Source: Marinirhabdus gelatinilytica
Lineage (GTDB): Bacteria > Bacteroidota > Bacteroidia > Flavobacteriales > Flavobacteriaceae
Direction: 5' to 3'
DNA length: 64,000 bases
NCBI RefSeq assembly: GCF_003353425.1
Contig: NZ_QRAO01000004.1
Span: 62,001-126,000, forward strand
Part shown: piece by piece, positions 25,737 through 33,979 of the stretch
Numbering within the stretch: the first letter of the stretch is position 1
How the letters are laid out: the number at the start of each line of letters is the position of its first letter
Notes under the pieces: generated by a model
Seen by the model: the letters and a program-made list of their open reading frames with translations, nothing else
Database searches by the model: none
Told to the model about the DNA's origin: nothing
Translations under genes and position numbers: made by a program

Positions 25737-26151
25737 GAAAAATCCTTCATACTGGCGTTTTGGTATAAAATTATTAAGAACAAGATTGAAAAAAACGCGT
25801 TATTTGACTGAATAAAACCACACTTAACCGAAACATAATTTTAAATATCACTATTTAACATAAGTTTAACATTTGGTATTATCTTTACTTTTTGAAAGTT
25901 TAGTCGGTAAATAACTACTCTAAATCGATATTTTCACGAACATCACTGCTATAAAATTCTTACGTTCCGTTCAGCTAAGCGCTTCCTACGTAGTACTACG
26001 TAAGTGTACTTCAAATATTTTCTTCAAATTTGACATAAGTTTTTAAAAAACAGAAAATTACAAGCTTCCCCTAAGGAGATCTCCTTCTTGTAGTTGAGTT
26101 TCAAAACGAATAGTATCAATTATTTCTAACCTTTATTTAAACTTTATTATT
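25737..26151 (+). promoter_or_regulatory. Upstream region of the curli locus with two perfect palindromes
   Basis: No gene is present. A perfect 16-bp palindrome TACGTAGTACTACGTA lies at 25987-26002. A perfect 14-bp palindrome AAGGAGATCTCCTT lies at 26073-26086, flanked by ACAAG (26060-26064) and CTTGT (26087-26091), which extend it as a hairpin. The first is a candidate regulator site and the second could structure the mRNA leader. A clear -33/-7 pair could not be assigned. Confidence 0.45.
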
Positions 26152-27399
26152 ATGAAAAAAGTAATGTTAAGCGCAGCTGCGCTAATGTGTGTCTCGATGG
26201 TGATGGCGCAAATGAACACAAGCGACGTAGATCAAATAGGTAGTGGTAACACTTCTACAGTATCGCAAACTGGTTTGTCCAATGACTCTGATGTTGACTC
26301 TGTTGGAGACAGCAACACTTCTTCGGTAGATCAGAATGGGACCACAAACACATCGCAGGTATTGCAGGACGATGGAACATTTGGTGAAACGGCAGACGAT
26401 AACATGTCTACGGTTACCCAGGACGGTACCTCAAACAACCAGTTTACATGGCAAGATGGTGATGACCATACCAGTACAGTGGATCAGGACGGTACGTCAA
26501 ACGATTCCTATGTAGATCAGTGGGGAGAAGGAAGTACAAGTGATGTGATCCAGAACGGTACTTCTAATGAATCTGATGTGTTCCAAGGGTATGACGGTTC
26601 TGGTGGAAACCACACCAGTAGCGTTGAACAACAGGGAGATGATAACAGTTCCTTTGTTATGCAAAATGGTGAACTGAACGATTCATCGGTATTACAAACT
26701 GGTAATATGAACACAAGTAATGTGAACCAACAAGGAGATTCAAACATTGCGAATGTTGAAGCTTTTGGTGACATGAACGACTCTGATGTTGACCAGATAG
26801 GAAACAACAACGAGGTGGATGTGGACCAAGGGCGTCAAAACATTCCTCTAGCAGGTACCAACAACGATTCAGATATCACTCAAACTGGAGACAATAACTT
26901 TGGCCTTACATGGCAGTTTGGCGATAGCAACATAAGCGATACAGACCAAACAGGAAATGGTAACAGTGCTATCTTAGGACAAAATGGAAACAACAACACG
27001 TCTGATGTAGACCAGGTAGGCGATGGTAATAATTCTTACACTATACAGGGATACACCGCAGATAACAACTCTAGTACCGTAGCACAAACAGGTGACAACA
27101 ACAGTTCTACAGTAAACCAAGTGTTTAACTCAAATGACAATATCTCTACTGTGGACCAAATAGGAGACGGTAATTCAAGTTTAGTGAACCAAGATGGTGG
27201 TTTTAACGATAGTGACGTTGACCAAACAGGAGATGACAATACCTCTACAGTAGGTCAACTTGGTTTGGACCACCAGAGTATCGTTAACCAATCAGGAGAT
27301 ATGAATATGTCTGACACGATGCAATCAGGTAACAACCATTTTAGCAATGTGAACCAAGTTGGTAACATGAACTCTTCTACGGTAACACAGAACAATTAA
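26152..27399 (+). CDS. Curlin-repeat amyloid subunit, paralogue 1
   Basis: A 415-residue secreted repeat protein. A signal peptide ends at VMAQ (residue ~20). The rest is a head-to-tail array of an 11-residue unit S-x-V-x-Q-x-G-x-x-N-x, about 30-36 by length. This is the strand-turn unit of curli CsgA/CsgB repeats, which stack into an amyloid beta-solenoid. It is two to three times longer than E. coli CsgA. The mature part is rich in Asp, Asn, Ser and Thr, lacks Cys, and I see one Arg and no Lys. Tyr and Trp occur in a few units (QWGE, FTWQDGD). It has its own terminator and is followed by two paralogues. Confidence 0.85.
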   Translation: MKKVMLSAAALMCVSMVMAQMNTSDVDQIGSGNTSTVSQTGLSNDSDVDSVGDSNTSSVDQNGTTNTSQVLQDDGTFGETADDNMSTVTQDGTSNNQFTWQDGDDHTSTVDQDGTSNDSYVDQWGEGSTSDVIQNGTSNESDVFQGYDGSGGNHTSSVEQQGDDNSSFVMQNGELNDSSVLQTGNMNTSNVNQQGDSNIANVEAFGDMNDSDVDQIGNNNEVDVDQGRQNIPLAGTNNDSDITQTGDNNFGLTWQFGDSNISDTDQTGNGNSAILGQNGNNNTSDVDQVGDGNNSYTIQGYTADNNSSTVAQTGDNNSSTVNQVFNSNDNISTVDQIGDGNSSLVNQDGGFNDSDVDQTGDDNTSTVGQLGLDHQSIVNQSGDMNMSDTMQSGNNHFSNVNQVGNMNSSTVTQNN

Positions 27400-27456
27400 T
27401 AAACTGGTTTTTTGGGAATCCTACTACTAGTAGATTCTTAAAAAATGATACAAAAT

Positions 27457-27493
27457 GGGCATCTTCACCTCTTGGTGGGAGATGCCTTTTTTT
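27457..27493 (+). terminator. Terminator after curlin paralogue 1
   Basis: Outer stem GGCATCT / AGATGCC with an inner CACC/GGTG helix, followed by seven T. Confidence 0.85.
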
Positions 27494-28146
27494 ATTGAGA
27501 TTTATTTAGGGACTTTACATTGGTTTTATCCTAGATAGATTATAGGGTTCTCCTTTAGCTGAATGTATTTTAGAAACAGACCTTATATTGAAAAACCAGT
27601 AGTGGAATATTACGCTATTTATGAATGTTATTTTCAGGAAAAAAATAGTCAGAATAATATTACATCTCAAAATTTTATTAAGTTTTATGGTATATACGTA
27701 GATACACGTATGCCTTTCACCGACAATAAGTTACGTTTAAAAGAGTTTTTATAATGAGCCGAAAATTTAACATATTTTTAACATTAGATGTTATTTATCG
27801 AAAATATGTAGTTCATCGATGTTAAATTGAAGAGTGCCGATTTTTTAAACACTAAATTTTCAGTATTTTCTTACAAATTGTGCCAACTCTATTTGGTGTG
27901 TTTTTGCATATAGTGCATTATTTGAAAAAGTTTCCAATCTTTGAATAACGAAAATCACAAGATATTCCTCCTCTATCAAAAGAGATGATTTTCAGCTTAT
28001 AACGTTCAGCGACAAGCCAAAAATTTTCCCCACAATACAATAAGGTTGTCTACTATTAAGTAGGTAACTCATTTAAAGATGCGTAATAGTATCTTTTTTG
28101 AAGACGTATAATTTTAACCAATATATTAATCTTTAATTTAAATCTT
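27494..28146. other. Long AT-rich gap between curlin paralogues 1 and 2
   Basis: I see no convincing gene. A 63-codon ORF at 27563-27754 has no family resemblance and AT-driven composition. The gap probably carries a separate promoter for paralogues 2 and 3, since paralogue 1 ends in a strong terminator. An imperfect dyad CTAC-N6-GTAG is near 28050. Confidence 0.5.
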
Positions 28147-29250
28147 ATGAAAAAAGTAATGTTAAGCGCAGCAGCGCTAATGTGTGTCTCGATGATGATG
28201 GCACAGTTCAACACCAGTGACGTAGATCAAATAGGTAGTGGGAACACTTCTTCGGTTTCGCAAGCTGGTTTGTCAAATGATTCTGATGTTGACTCCGTTG
28301 GAGACGACAATGACTCTTCTGTAGATCAAGATGGAACAACTAATACCTCTCAGGTACTGCAAGCAGGTGGTGGCCCAGGTGGTGATGGTCTTTCTGATGA
28401 CAACAGCTCTACAGTAACGCAGGATGGTACTTCAAACAACCAATTTACTTGGCAAGATGGAGATGGTAACTCATCTTCAGTAGACCAAGATGGTACTACC
28501 AACGATTCTTACGTAGACCAGTGGGGTGACGATAGCTCAAGTGCAGTTACCCAAAATGGTACGTCTAACGACTCAGACGTGTTCCAAGGATACGGTACAG
28601 CCGGAGATGGTGGTCACACGAGTATTGTGGACCAACAAGGTGATGACAACAGCTCGTTCGTGGCACAAAGTGGTGGTACAGGTAACGATTCTGAAGTTAT
28701 CCAACTTGGTGATACAAACATCTCTACGGTTGACCAAATTGGAAGTGACAACGACTCATTCGTTATCCAAGGTCCACAGGAAGATAACATTTCAGATGTT
28801 GACCAAACAGGAGACAACAACAGCTCTTTTGTAGACCAGTGGGGAGACAGAAATAACAGTGCCGTTGTTCAAAATGGTAATGATAACAGCTCTACTGTAT
28901 TCCAAGGGCAAATTGATGATGATAACGTTTCTACAGTTGATCAAGATGGAGATAATAACACATCTTTCGTTGCACAGAATGGAGATAACAACCTATCAGA
29001 TGTAGACCAGACTGGGGACGACAATGATTCTTCTGTTTCTCAGAACGGATCTTTACACGATTCTGATGTAGACCAAGACGGTATGGGTAACGACTCTGAT
29101 GTTACTCAAAATGGTCTTGAGCAAGAGAGTATTGTGAATCAGTTGGGAGACATGAACACCAGTGATGTAATGCAAAGCGGTAACAACCACTTTAGTAATG
29201 TGAACCAAGTTGGTAACATGAACAGTTCTACTGTAACACAGAATAACTAA
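28147..29250 (+). CDS. Curlin-repeat amyloid subunit, paralogue 2
   Basis: A 367-residue protein with the same signal peptide as paralogue 1 and the same 11-residue S-x-V-x-Q-x-G-x-x-N-x units. The first ~60 and last ~40 residues (ending GNNHFSNVNQVGNMNSSTVTQNN-like, not quoted in full) are almost identical to paralogue 1, while the middle differs in unit order and number. One Arg and no Lys are seen in the mature part, so it should be strongly acidic. It would be exported through CsgG and polymerise on the cell surface. A short gap with a hairpin separates it from paralogue 3. Confidence 0.85.
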   Translation: MKKVMLSAAALMCVSMMMAQFNTSDVDQIGSGNTSSVSQAGLSNDSDVDSVGDDNDSSVDQDGTTNTSQVLQAGGGPGGDGLSDDNSSTVTQDGTSNNQFTWQDGDGNSSSVDQDGTTNDSYVDQWGDDSSSAVTQNGTSNDSDVFQGYGTAGDGGHTSIVDQQGDDNSSFVAQSGGTGNDSEVIQLGDTNISTVDQIGSDNDSFVIQGPQEDNISDVDQTGDNNSSFVDQWGDRNNSAVVQNGNDNSSTVFQGQIDDDNVSTVDQDGDNNTSFVAQNGDNNLSDVDQTGDDNDSSVSQNGSLHDSDVDQDGMGNDSDVTQNGLEQESIVNQLGDMNTSDVMQSGNNHFSNVNQVGNMNSSTVTQNN

Positions 29251-29262
29251 TTAAATCTTAAG

Positions 29263-29297
29263 CCCTGCTACAAAATGTGGCAGGGTTATTTTTCTAA
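29263..29297 (+). terminator. Hairpin between curlin paralogues 2 and 3 (attenuator-like)
   Basis: A 9-bp stem (CCCTGCTAC / GTGGCAGGG, one wobble) is followed by a T-rich stretch interrupted by A. It could end part of the transcripts and protect the paralogue 2 mRNA. Confidence 0.6.
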
Positions 29298-29320
29298 CCC
29301 TCATATATAATTTAAATCTT

Positions 29321-30655
29321 ATGAAAAAAGTAATGTTAAGCGCAGCAGCGCTAATGTGTGTCTCGATGATGATGGCACAATTTAACACAAGTGACGTCAA
29401 TCAGGTAGGTAGTGGGAACACTTCTACAGTATCACAAGCTGGTTTGACCAATGATTCTGATGTAGACTCTGTTGGAGACGATAACGACTCCTCAGTAGCC
29501 CAGAACGGAACTTCTAACACCTCTGAGGTACGCCAAACAGGCGGTGGCCCAGGTGGAGATGGTCTTTCTGACAATAACAGTTCTACAGTAACCCAGGATG
29601 GTACAACCAACAACCAGTTCGTATGGCAAGATGGTGACGATAACACCGCTAGCCTAGACCAAGATGGAACCTCTAACGACTCATATGTAGACCAATGGGG
29701 AGACGATAGTTCAAGTACTACCACCCAAAATGGTTCAAATAACGATTCTGACGTATTCCAAGGATACGGTGTAGCCGGAGATGGAAGTCACACTAGTATT
29801 GTGAATCAACAAGGAGATGATAACGTTTCTACTGTAGATCAAAATGGAGGTACAGGAAACGACTCTGAAGTTATCCAACTTGGGGAAAACAACCTCTCTG
29901 ACGTAGACCAAACAGGAAATGACAATGATTCTTTTGTTATTCAAGGTCCACAAATGGATAACATTTCCGATGTGGAGCAAAATGGAGATGACAATGACTC
30001 TTTTGTAGACCAATGGGGTGACTCTAACAACAGTAATGTTGATCAGGATGGTAATGACAACAGCTCTGTAGTTCTTCAAGGCCAAATAGGTGACAGTAAC
30101 ATATCTAATGTTATACAGAACGGAAATAGCAATATTTCTAACGTTGCTCAAATTGGAAATTTTAACGGTAGTGGTGTAAGCCAGACTGGTGATGACAATG
30201 ATAGTGATGTGGACCAGACTGGAAATGCTAACAGTTCTTTGGTTAACCAGAACGGAAACGATAACGACAGTGTTGTAGACCAGGATGGTAACAACAACAG
30301 CTCTGGTGTAGCCCAGATTGGTGATATGAACGATAGTTCGGTTACGCAAGACGGAACGTTAAACGATAGTAGTGTGTTGCAAGATGGTAACAATAACATC
30401 AGCGATGTAGACCAAACAGGTTTTGGAAACTTCAGCGATGTAAAGCAATTTGGTGACGAGAACGATAGTGACGTAGACCAAAACGGAGACTTTAACGTAA
30501 GTGGAGTTATCCAAACTGGATTACAGCACGTGAGTATTGTGAACCAAGATGGTAACAGCAATGTTAGTACTGTAAACCAAAATGGAAACAACCATTTTAG
30601 CAATGTTAACCAAGTAGGTAACGGTAACTCTTCTTCAGTAAGCCAGAGCAACTAA
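29321..30655 (+). CDS. Curlin-repeat amyloid subunit, paralogue 3
   Basis: The longest of the three, at 444 residues. Signal peptide and first ~60 residues match paralogue 2, followed by the same 11-residue repeats and the shared C-terminal block HFSNVNQVGNGNSSSV. One Arg (EVRQTG) and one Lys (DVKQFG) are seen in the mature part. The repetitive DNA (33-bp period) also opens long antisense frames that are not genes. It lies 70 bp after paralogue 2, so the two are probably cotranscribed. Confidence 0.85.
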   Translation: MKKVMLSAAALMCVSMMMAQFNTSDVNQVGSGNTSTVSQAGLTNDSDVDSVGDDNDSSVAQNGTSNTSEVRQTGGGPGGDGLSDNNSSTVTQDGTTNNQFVWQDGDDNTASLDQDGTSNDSYVDQWGDDSSSTTTQNGSNNDSDVFQGYGVAGDGSHTSIVNQQGDDNVSTVDQNGGTGNDSEVIQLGENNLSDVDQTGNDNDSFVIQGPQMDNISDVEQNGDDNDSFVDQWGDSNNSNVDQDGNDNSSVVLQGQIGDSNISNVIQNGNSNISNVAQIGNFNGSGVSQTGDDNDSDVDQTGNANSSLVNQNGNDNDSVVDQDGNNNSSGVAQIGDMNDSSVTQDGTLNDSSVLQDGNNNISDVDQTGFGNFSDVKQFGDENDSDVDQNGDFNVSGVIQTGLQHVSIVNQDGNSNVSTVNQNGNNHFSNVNQVGNGNSSSVSQSN

Positions 30656-30728
30656 TTAGCTACTTTTGCTAAAGCAGGACATCTCTCCCCCGAGAGATAA
30701 AACAATACCTTAAAAAAGTATTGTTGGG

Positions 30729-30766
30729 GTAAGGGTAAGATGTATGTCTTATCCTTACTCTTTTTT
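30729..30766 (+). terminator. Strong terminator after curlin paralogue 3
   Basis: A 12-bp stem (GTAAGGGTAAGA / TCTTATCCTTAC, one wobble) is followed by six T. An 8-bp hairpin (AACAATAC / GTATTGTT, 30701-30725) precedes it. It separates the subunit genes from the assembly genes. Confidence 0.88.
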
Positions 30767-30810
30767 AAAAAAAATATGTACATTTAAAAAGAATTAATAA
30801 AATTGGTACC

Positions 30811-31305
30811 ATGAAAAAACTAATGATCCTTACGCTAGTAGTGTGTTTGTTCGCCTTATCAGGTTTTGCACAAACCTATATAAATGAAAATGATCCAAAG
30901 GGAGGTTTTAACCAAACTGGTGCCGAACGTGATTTCCTCACAAATCAAGAAATTACACCAAGCCAGGACAATGCTGTATTTGTAAACCAAGTAGGTAACA
31001 ACAACCAAGCATTTGTGAGTTCAGCTTCTCAGGACAGTGAGTTTAACTTATTGCAACGAGGAGACGGTAACTCACTTTTTGTGAGCACTAACGCACAAGT
31101 GGTACGCGAAACGGTTGTGCAACTGGGAGATGACAACAGGTTTGTAGATTTCTCCAATGCTACCGATATCCAGAACTTAGAAGTGATCCAATCTGGAAAC
31201 AGCCAAAATTTAATTTACCACAACAACAACTCCATTTCAGAACGTATAAAAATTCGAATGCAGGGCGAAGTAGGCCAATCGGTCATCGTTCGCAATTTTA
31301 ATTAA
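30811..31305 (+). CDS. CsgB-like minor curlin / nucleator
   Basis: A 164-residue secreted protein with a signal peptide ending GFAQ (residue ~21). The mature part has four or five degenerate curlin units: VFVNQVGNNNQAFV, FNLLQRGDGNSLFV, TVVQLGDDNRFVDF and LEVIQSGNSQNLIYH. The units are fewer and more varied than in the three large subunits, and basic and aromatic residues are present. This resembles CsgB, which nucleates CsgA fibres at the outer membrane. It is the first gene of the assembly operon, 2 bp before csgE. Confidence 0.78.
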   Translation: MKKLMILTLVVCLFALSGFAQTYINENDPKGGFNQTGAERDFLTNQEITPSQDNAVFVNQVGNNNQAFVSSASQDSEFNLLQRGDGNSLFVSTNAQVVRETVVQLGDDNRFVDFSNATDIQNLEVIQSGNSQNLIYHNNNSISERIKIRMQGEVGQSVIVRNFN

Positions 31306-31307
31306 CA

Positions 31308-32108
31308 ATGAAAGCCCCAATAGCACTTATATCTTCAATATTATTACTTTGCTTTTTTTCTGGTAAGGCACAGGACGATGCTTCTATAGAAAGCGTTCAG
31401 GCCAAGATTGACCTATCTTCAAATGGCGAATTCTTCGAAATTAAGGGGATGGCCCTCAATACTACACAAATAAACCAGTCTTTATCCTATACTTTACTGG
31501 TAAACAAAACAGACCCGGAGACCAATAACTCTAACAAAAATGAACAAAAAGGAAATTTTGTGCTACCAGCTGGCGAACGCAAGATTTTATCCACAACAAA
31601 AATAAATGCCTCGGATAAAGCCAAGGTGATACTACTTTTACTACTATACGATCAGGACAATGCCATTGTCGCAAAAGACCGTATAGTCCTAAATGGCTCT
31701 GAAGAAGACAAGCTTAAAGCCAAACAAGCACTCTTGGAAAAAGCAAAACTAGACCAAAAGGAAATTTCAGAAGATTACGGAAATACCGAAAAAGACGGAG
31801 TGACCCTCCTTAGGGGATTAGTGGTTGAAGACACAAAGACAAAGCCCGGTAGAGATTTCTTTACATCCTTTTCTCTAAAATATAGAGATGAAAAGATAAA
31901 TGGGGAAAAAATAGTAGTAATCGAAGAGGTGCTGGCCTTGGGGAGTAATACTAAAATATTAGTGAAAGTTGAAAATGAAATAGTATTTCAGTTTTTTGTG
32001 AATCCCAGAGCAAATTATATAGAACAGATGGTGGATTATGCTGTTAACAGGACGGATCGGTACTTCCAGCAAATAAAGAAAAACAGAAACCAAATTCGAA
32101 GATATTGA
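31308..32108 (+). CDS. csgE: CsgE with an N-terminal CsgH-like domain
   Basis: A 266-residue exported protein. After a signal peptide (to ~residue 22, GKAQ), residues ~25-130 resemble the Ig-like curli chaperone CsgH: a strand SLSYTLLVNK, then NKNEQKGNFVLPAGERKILSTT and AIVAKDRIVL. Residues ~165-262 match CsgE: LLRGLVVEDTKTKPGRDFFTSF, then VIEEVL and FQFFVNPRANYIEQM. CsgE caps the periplasmic face of the CsgG pore and guides subunits. E. coli CsgE is only ~130 residues, so this looks like a fusion of two periplasmic chaperones. CsgE identity is firm and the CsgH assignment is moderate. Confidence 0.85.
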   Translation: MKAPIALISSILLLCFFSGKAQDDASIESVQAKIDLSSNGEFFEIKGMALNTTQINQSLSYTLLVNKTDPETNNSNKNEQKGNFVLPAGERKILSTTKINASDKAKVILLLLLYDQDNAIVAKDRIVLNGSEEDKLKAKQALLEKAKLDQKEISEDYGNTEKDGVTLLRGLVVEDTKTKPGRDFFTSFSLKYRDEKINGEKIVVIEEVLALGSNTKILVKVENEIVFQFFVNPRANYIEQMVDYAVNRTDRYFQQIKKNRNQIRRY

Positions 32109-32112
32109 ACCC

Positions 32113-32511
32113 ATGAGAACAATTTTAACCTTAGTTATTGTATGTATTGGTTTTGCTTGCTATGGCCAACAGTTGGTTTACAAGCCCACAAACCCTATGT
32201 TTGGAGGCGACACTTTTAATTACCAACAATTGCTGGCCTCTGCCAATGCCCAAAATTCATTTACAGATCCTAATGCAGTAGATAGAGACGGATCTGAACT
32301 TGAACAGTTCTCTGAAAGTCTAAACCGACAGTTGCTGGGTCAGTTTAGTAGGATTTTGTTTGGGAATCAATTTGGAGATGGCGGCCTGCAGCCAGGTACT
32401 TTTACTCTAGGAGACCTTTCCCTTGAAATTTTTGAGAGTGCCGAAGGTCTCGTGATAGAAATATTAGATATCACCACAGGCGAACAAACCCAGATTATAG
32501 TCCCTAATTGA
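32113..32511 (+). CDS. csgF: Curli assembly protein CsgF
   Basis: A 132-residue exported protein. After a signal peptide ending ACYGQ, the mature N-terminus reads QLVYKPTNPMFGGDTFNYQQLLASANAQNSF. This closely follows the CsgF N-terminal peptide (phenylalanine/asparagine-rich, NPxFGG, then SAxAQN) that inserts into the CsgG channel. CsgF couples secretion to nucleation at the cell surface. It starts 4 bp after csgE. Confidence 0.92.
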   Translation: MRTILTLVIVCIGFACYGQQLVYKPTNPMFGGDTFNYQQLLASANAQNSFTDPNAVDRDGSELEQFSESLNRQLLGQFSRILFGNQFGDGGLQPGTFTLGDLSLEIFESAEGLVIEILDITTGEQTQIIVPN

Positions 32512-32539
32512 TTTACTACTAACTATTTGAAATTCTGTT

Positions 32540-33979
32540 ATGCATAAGTATGTCTACTTGTTCCTGTTCTCTATCCTGTTATCTGGATGTGGCACTTATT
32601 TTAACCAGCCCATACGGCAACAGCCCGCAAGGATAGGAGAGTTAACAACCAAAACCAATACACTAAAAGAATTCCCGCTTCCACAAACACCAGTAGTTGT
32701 AGGTGTTTACAATTTTAAGGACCAGACGGGTCAATACAAAAGTGTTGAGAACGGTAGCACCTTTAGTACGGCTGTAAGCCAAGGAGCCACAACGATGCTC
32801 ATTAAGGCCCTAGAAGATTCAAAATGGTTTACGCCCATTGAGCGTGAGAATATTTCACATTTGCTGAATGAGCGTGGTATTATTAGGAGTACACGTGAAG
32901 AATTTGAGAGATTAGAGAAAAAAAGACAGCCCCAGCTCCCACCTTTATTATTTGCAGGTATCTTACTAGAGGGAGGAATAGTTTCTTACGATAGTAATAT
33001 TGTAACCGGAGGTCTTGGAGCCAGATACTTTGGAGTTGGAGGCTCTACGCAATATAGGCAGGATCGCTTAACAATATACCTACGAGCCGTATCTACTTCT
33101 AACGGTAAAGTTTTAAAAACTGTTTATGTATCAAAAACAATACTCTCCCAGGCCATAGATGCAAGTCTTTTCAAATTTGTCAATTTCCAGAGACTACTGG
33201 AAGTAGAGACAGGAATCACCAAAAACGAACCCGTACAGCTGGCCATGAAAGATGCTATAGAAAGAGCTGTAGAGGCACTCATCATTGAAGGTATACAGGA
33301 CAATCTATGGAAAACAGCTGAAGGTAAGGAAAAAGACAATCAGTTGGTAGAGGCGTACCTCAAGGAAAAGGAGCTAGAGGAGTCTACCTTATTGTACAAC
33401 AGAAAGCAATCGCCTGTAACCAAGAAAAACGCAATACATTTTTCGGCATTTACCAATAGGTTCAATAGCGACTTTGCAAGAAAACCATTGGGCTACGGAG
33501 GTTCATTGGGATATTCACGGCAATTAACCGATAGGTTTGGCGTAACGCTAAGAGGAAGTTTCTTCCAGCTTGAAACAGGTAATAATTTTAAAGAATACTT
33601 TGTATCCGGGGAAGCCCTTGCAGAGTTGTCCATATTACCTTACGATAACCTGAACCCATACCTATATGGCGGTGCAAGCTTTATACGCCATGCAGACGAG
33701 GAAAACAACATGGTCCCACTAATAGAAAACCAGATAGCCGTTATAGGAGGGGTAGGCCTTAAAGTGACAATTTCGCCACCAATAGACTTGTTGCTGTTTG
33801 CAGAAAGCAATTACACCTTTAACGACAACATGGATAGAGTTGAAGTAGGAACCGTTAACGATTACTTTTACAACTTTGGTGCTGGGATTAGATATAAATT
33901 TGGAAAGAAAAAAAGTAAAACAACCGAAGGAGACCCAGAAAATGTTGATGATGTTGAACCTGTAAATGAAAAACCATGA
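32540..33979 (+). CDS. csgG: CsgG outer-membrane secretion lipoprotein with C-terminal barrel-like extension
   Basis: CsgG forms the nonameric outer-membrane pore for curli subunits. The signal peptide ends in the lipobox LSGCGTYF. Residues ~35-275 are CsgG: VVVGVYNFKDQTGQYKS, ERENISHLLNERGIIRSTREE, PPLLFAGILLEGGIVSYDSN and LTIYLRAVSTSNGKVLKTV. E. coli CsgG is 277 residues; here it is 479. The extra residues ~298-465 look like a small outer-membrane beta-barrel: GYGGSLGYSRQLTDRFGVTLRGSF, then LNPYLYGGASF and FYNFGAGIRYKFG. The gene overlaps the next by ATGA. Confidence 0.9.
   Translation: MHKYVYLFLFSILLSGCGTYFNQPIRQQPARIGELTTKTNTLKEFPLPQTPVVVGVYNFKDQTGQYKSVENGSTFSTAVSQGATTMLIKALEDSKWFTPIERENISHLLNERGIIRSTREEFERLEKKRQPQLPPLLFAGILLEGGIVSYDSNIVTGGLGARYFGVGGSTQYRQDRLTIYLRAVSTSNGKVLKTVYVSKTILSQAIDASLFKFVNFQRLLEVETGITKNEPVQLAMKDAIERAVEALIIEGIQDNLWKTAEGKEKDNQLVEAYLKEKELEESTLLYNRKQSPVTKKNAIHFSAFTNRFNSDFARKPLGYGGSLGYSRQLTDRFGVTLRGSFFQLETGNNFKEYFVSGEALAELSILPYDNLNPYLYGGASFIRHADEENNMVPLIENQIAVIGGVGLKVTISPPIDLLLFAESNYTFNDNMDRVEVGTVNDYFYNFGAGIRYKFGKKKSKTTEGDPENVDDVEPVNEKP

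Noticed and set aside
27563-27754. 63-codon ORF between curlin paralogues 1 and 2
   Set aside because: AT-rich composition, no recognisable motif, no promoter and it sits in a poorly conserved-looking gap. It may be chance.
26200-30650. Possible CRISPR-like array
   Set aside because: The regular repetition is coding (11-residue units), units are contiguous without unique spacers, and no cas gene is present.
26517-30651. Long ORFs antisense to the curlin genes (for example 29735-30349 and 30148-30651 on the minus strand)
   Set aside because: They arise from the 33-bp period of the sense repeats, which keeps the opposite frames open. Their proteins are themselves monotonous shadows of the repeat and have no export signal or family likeness.
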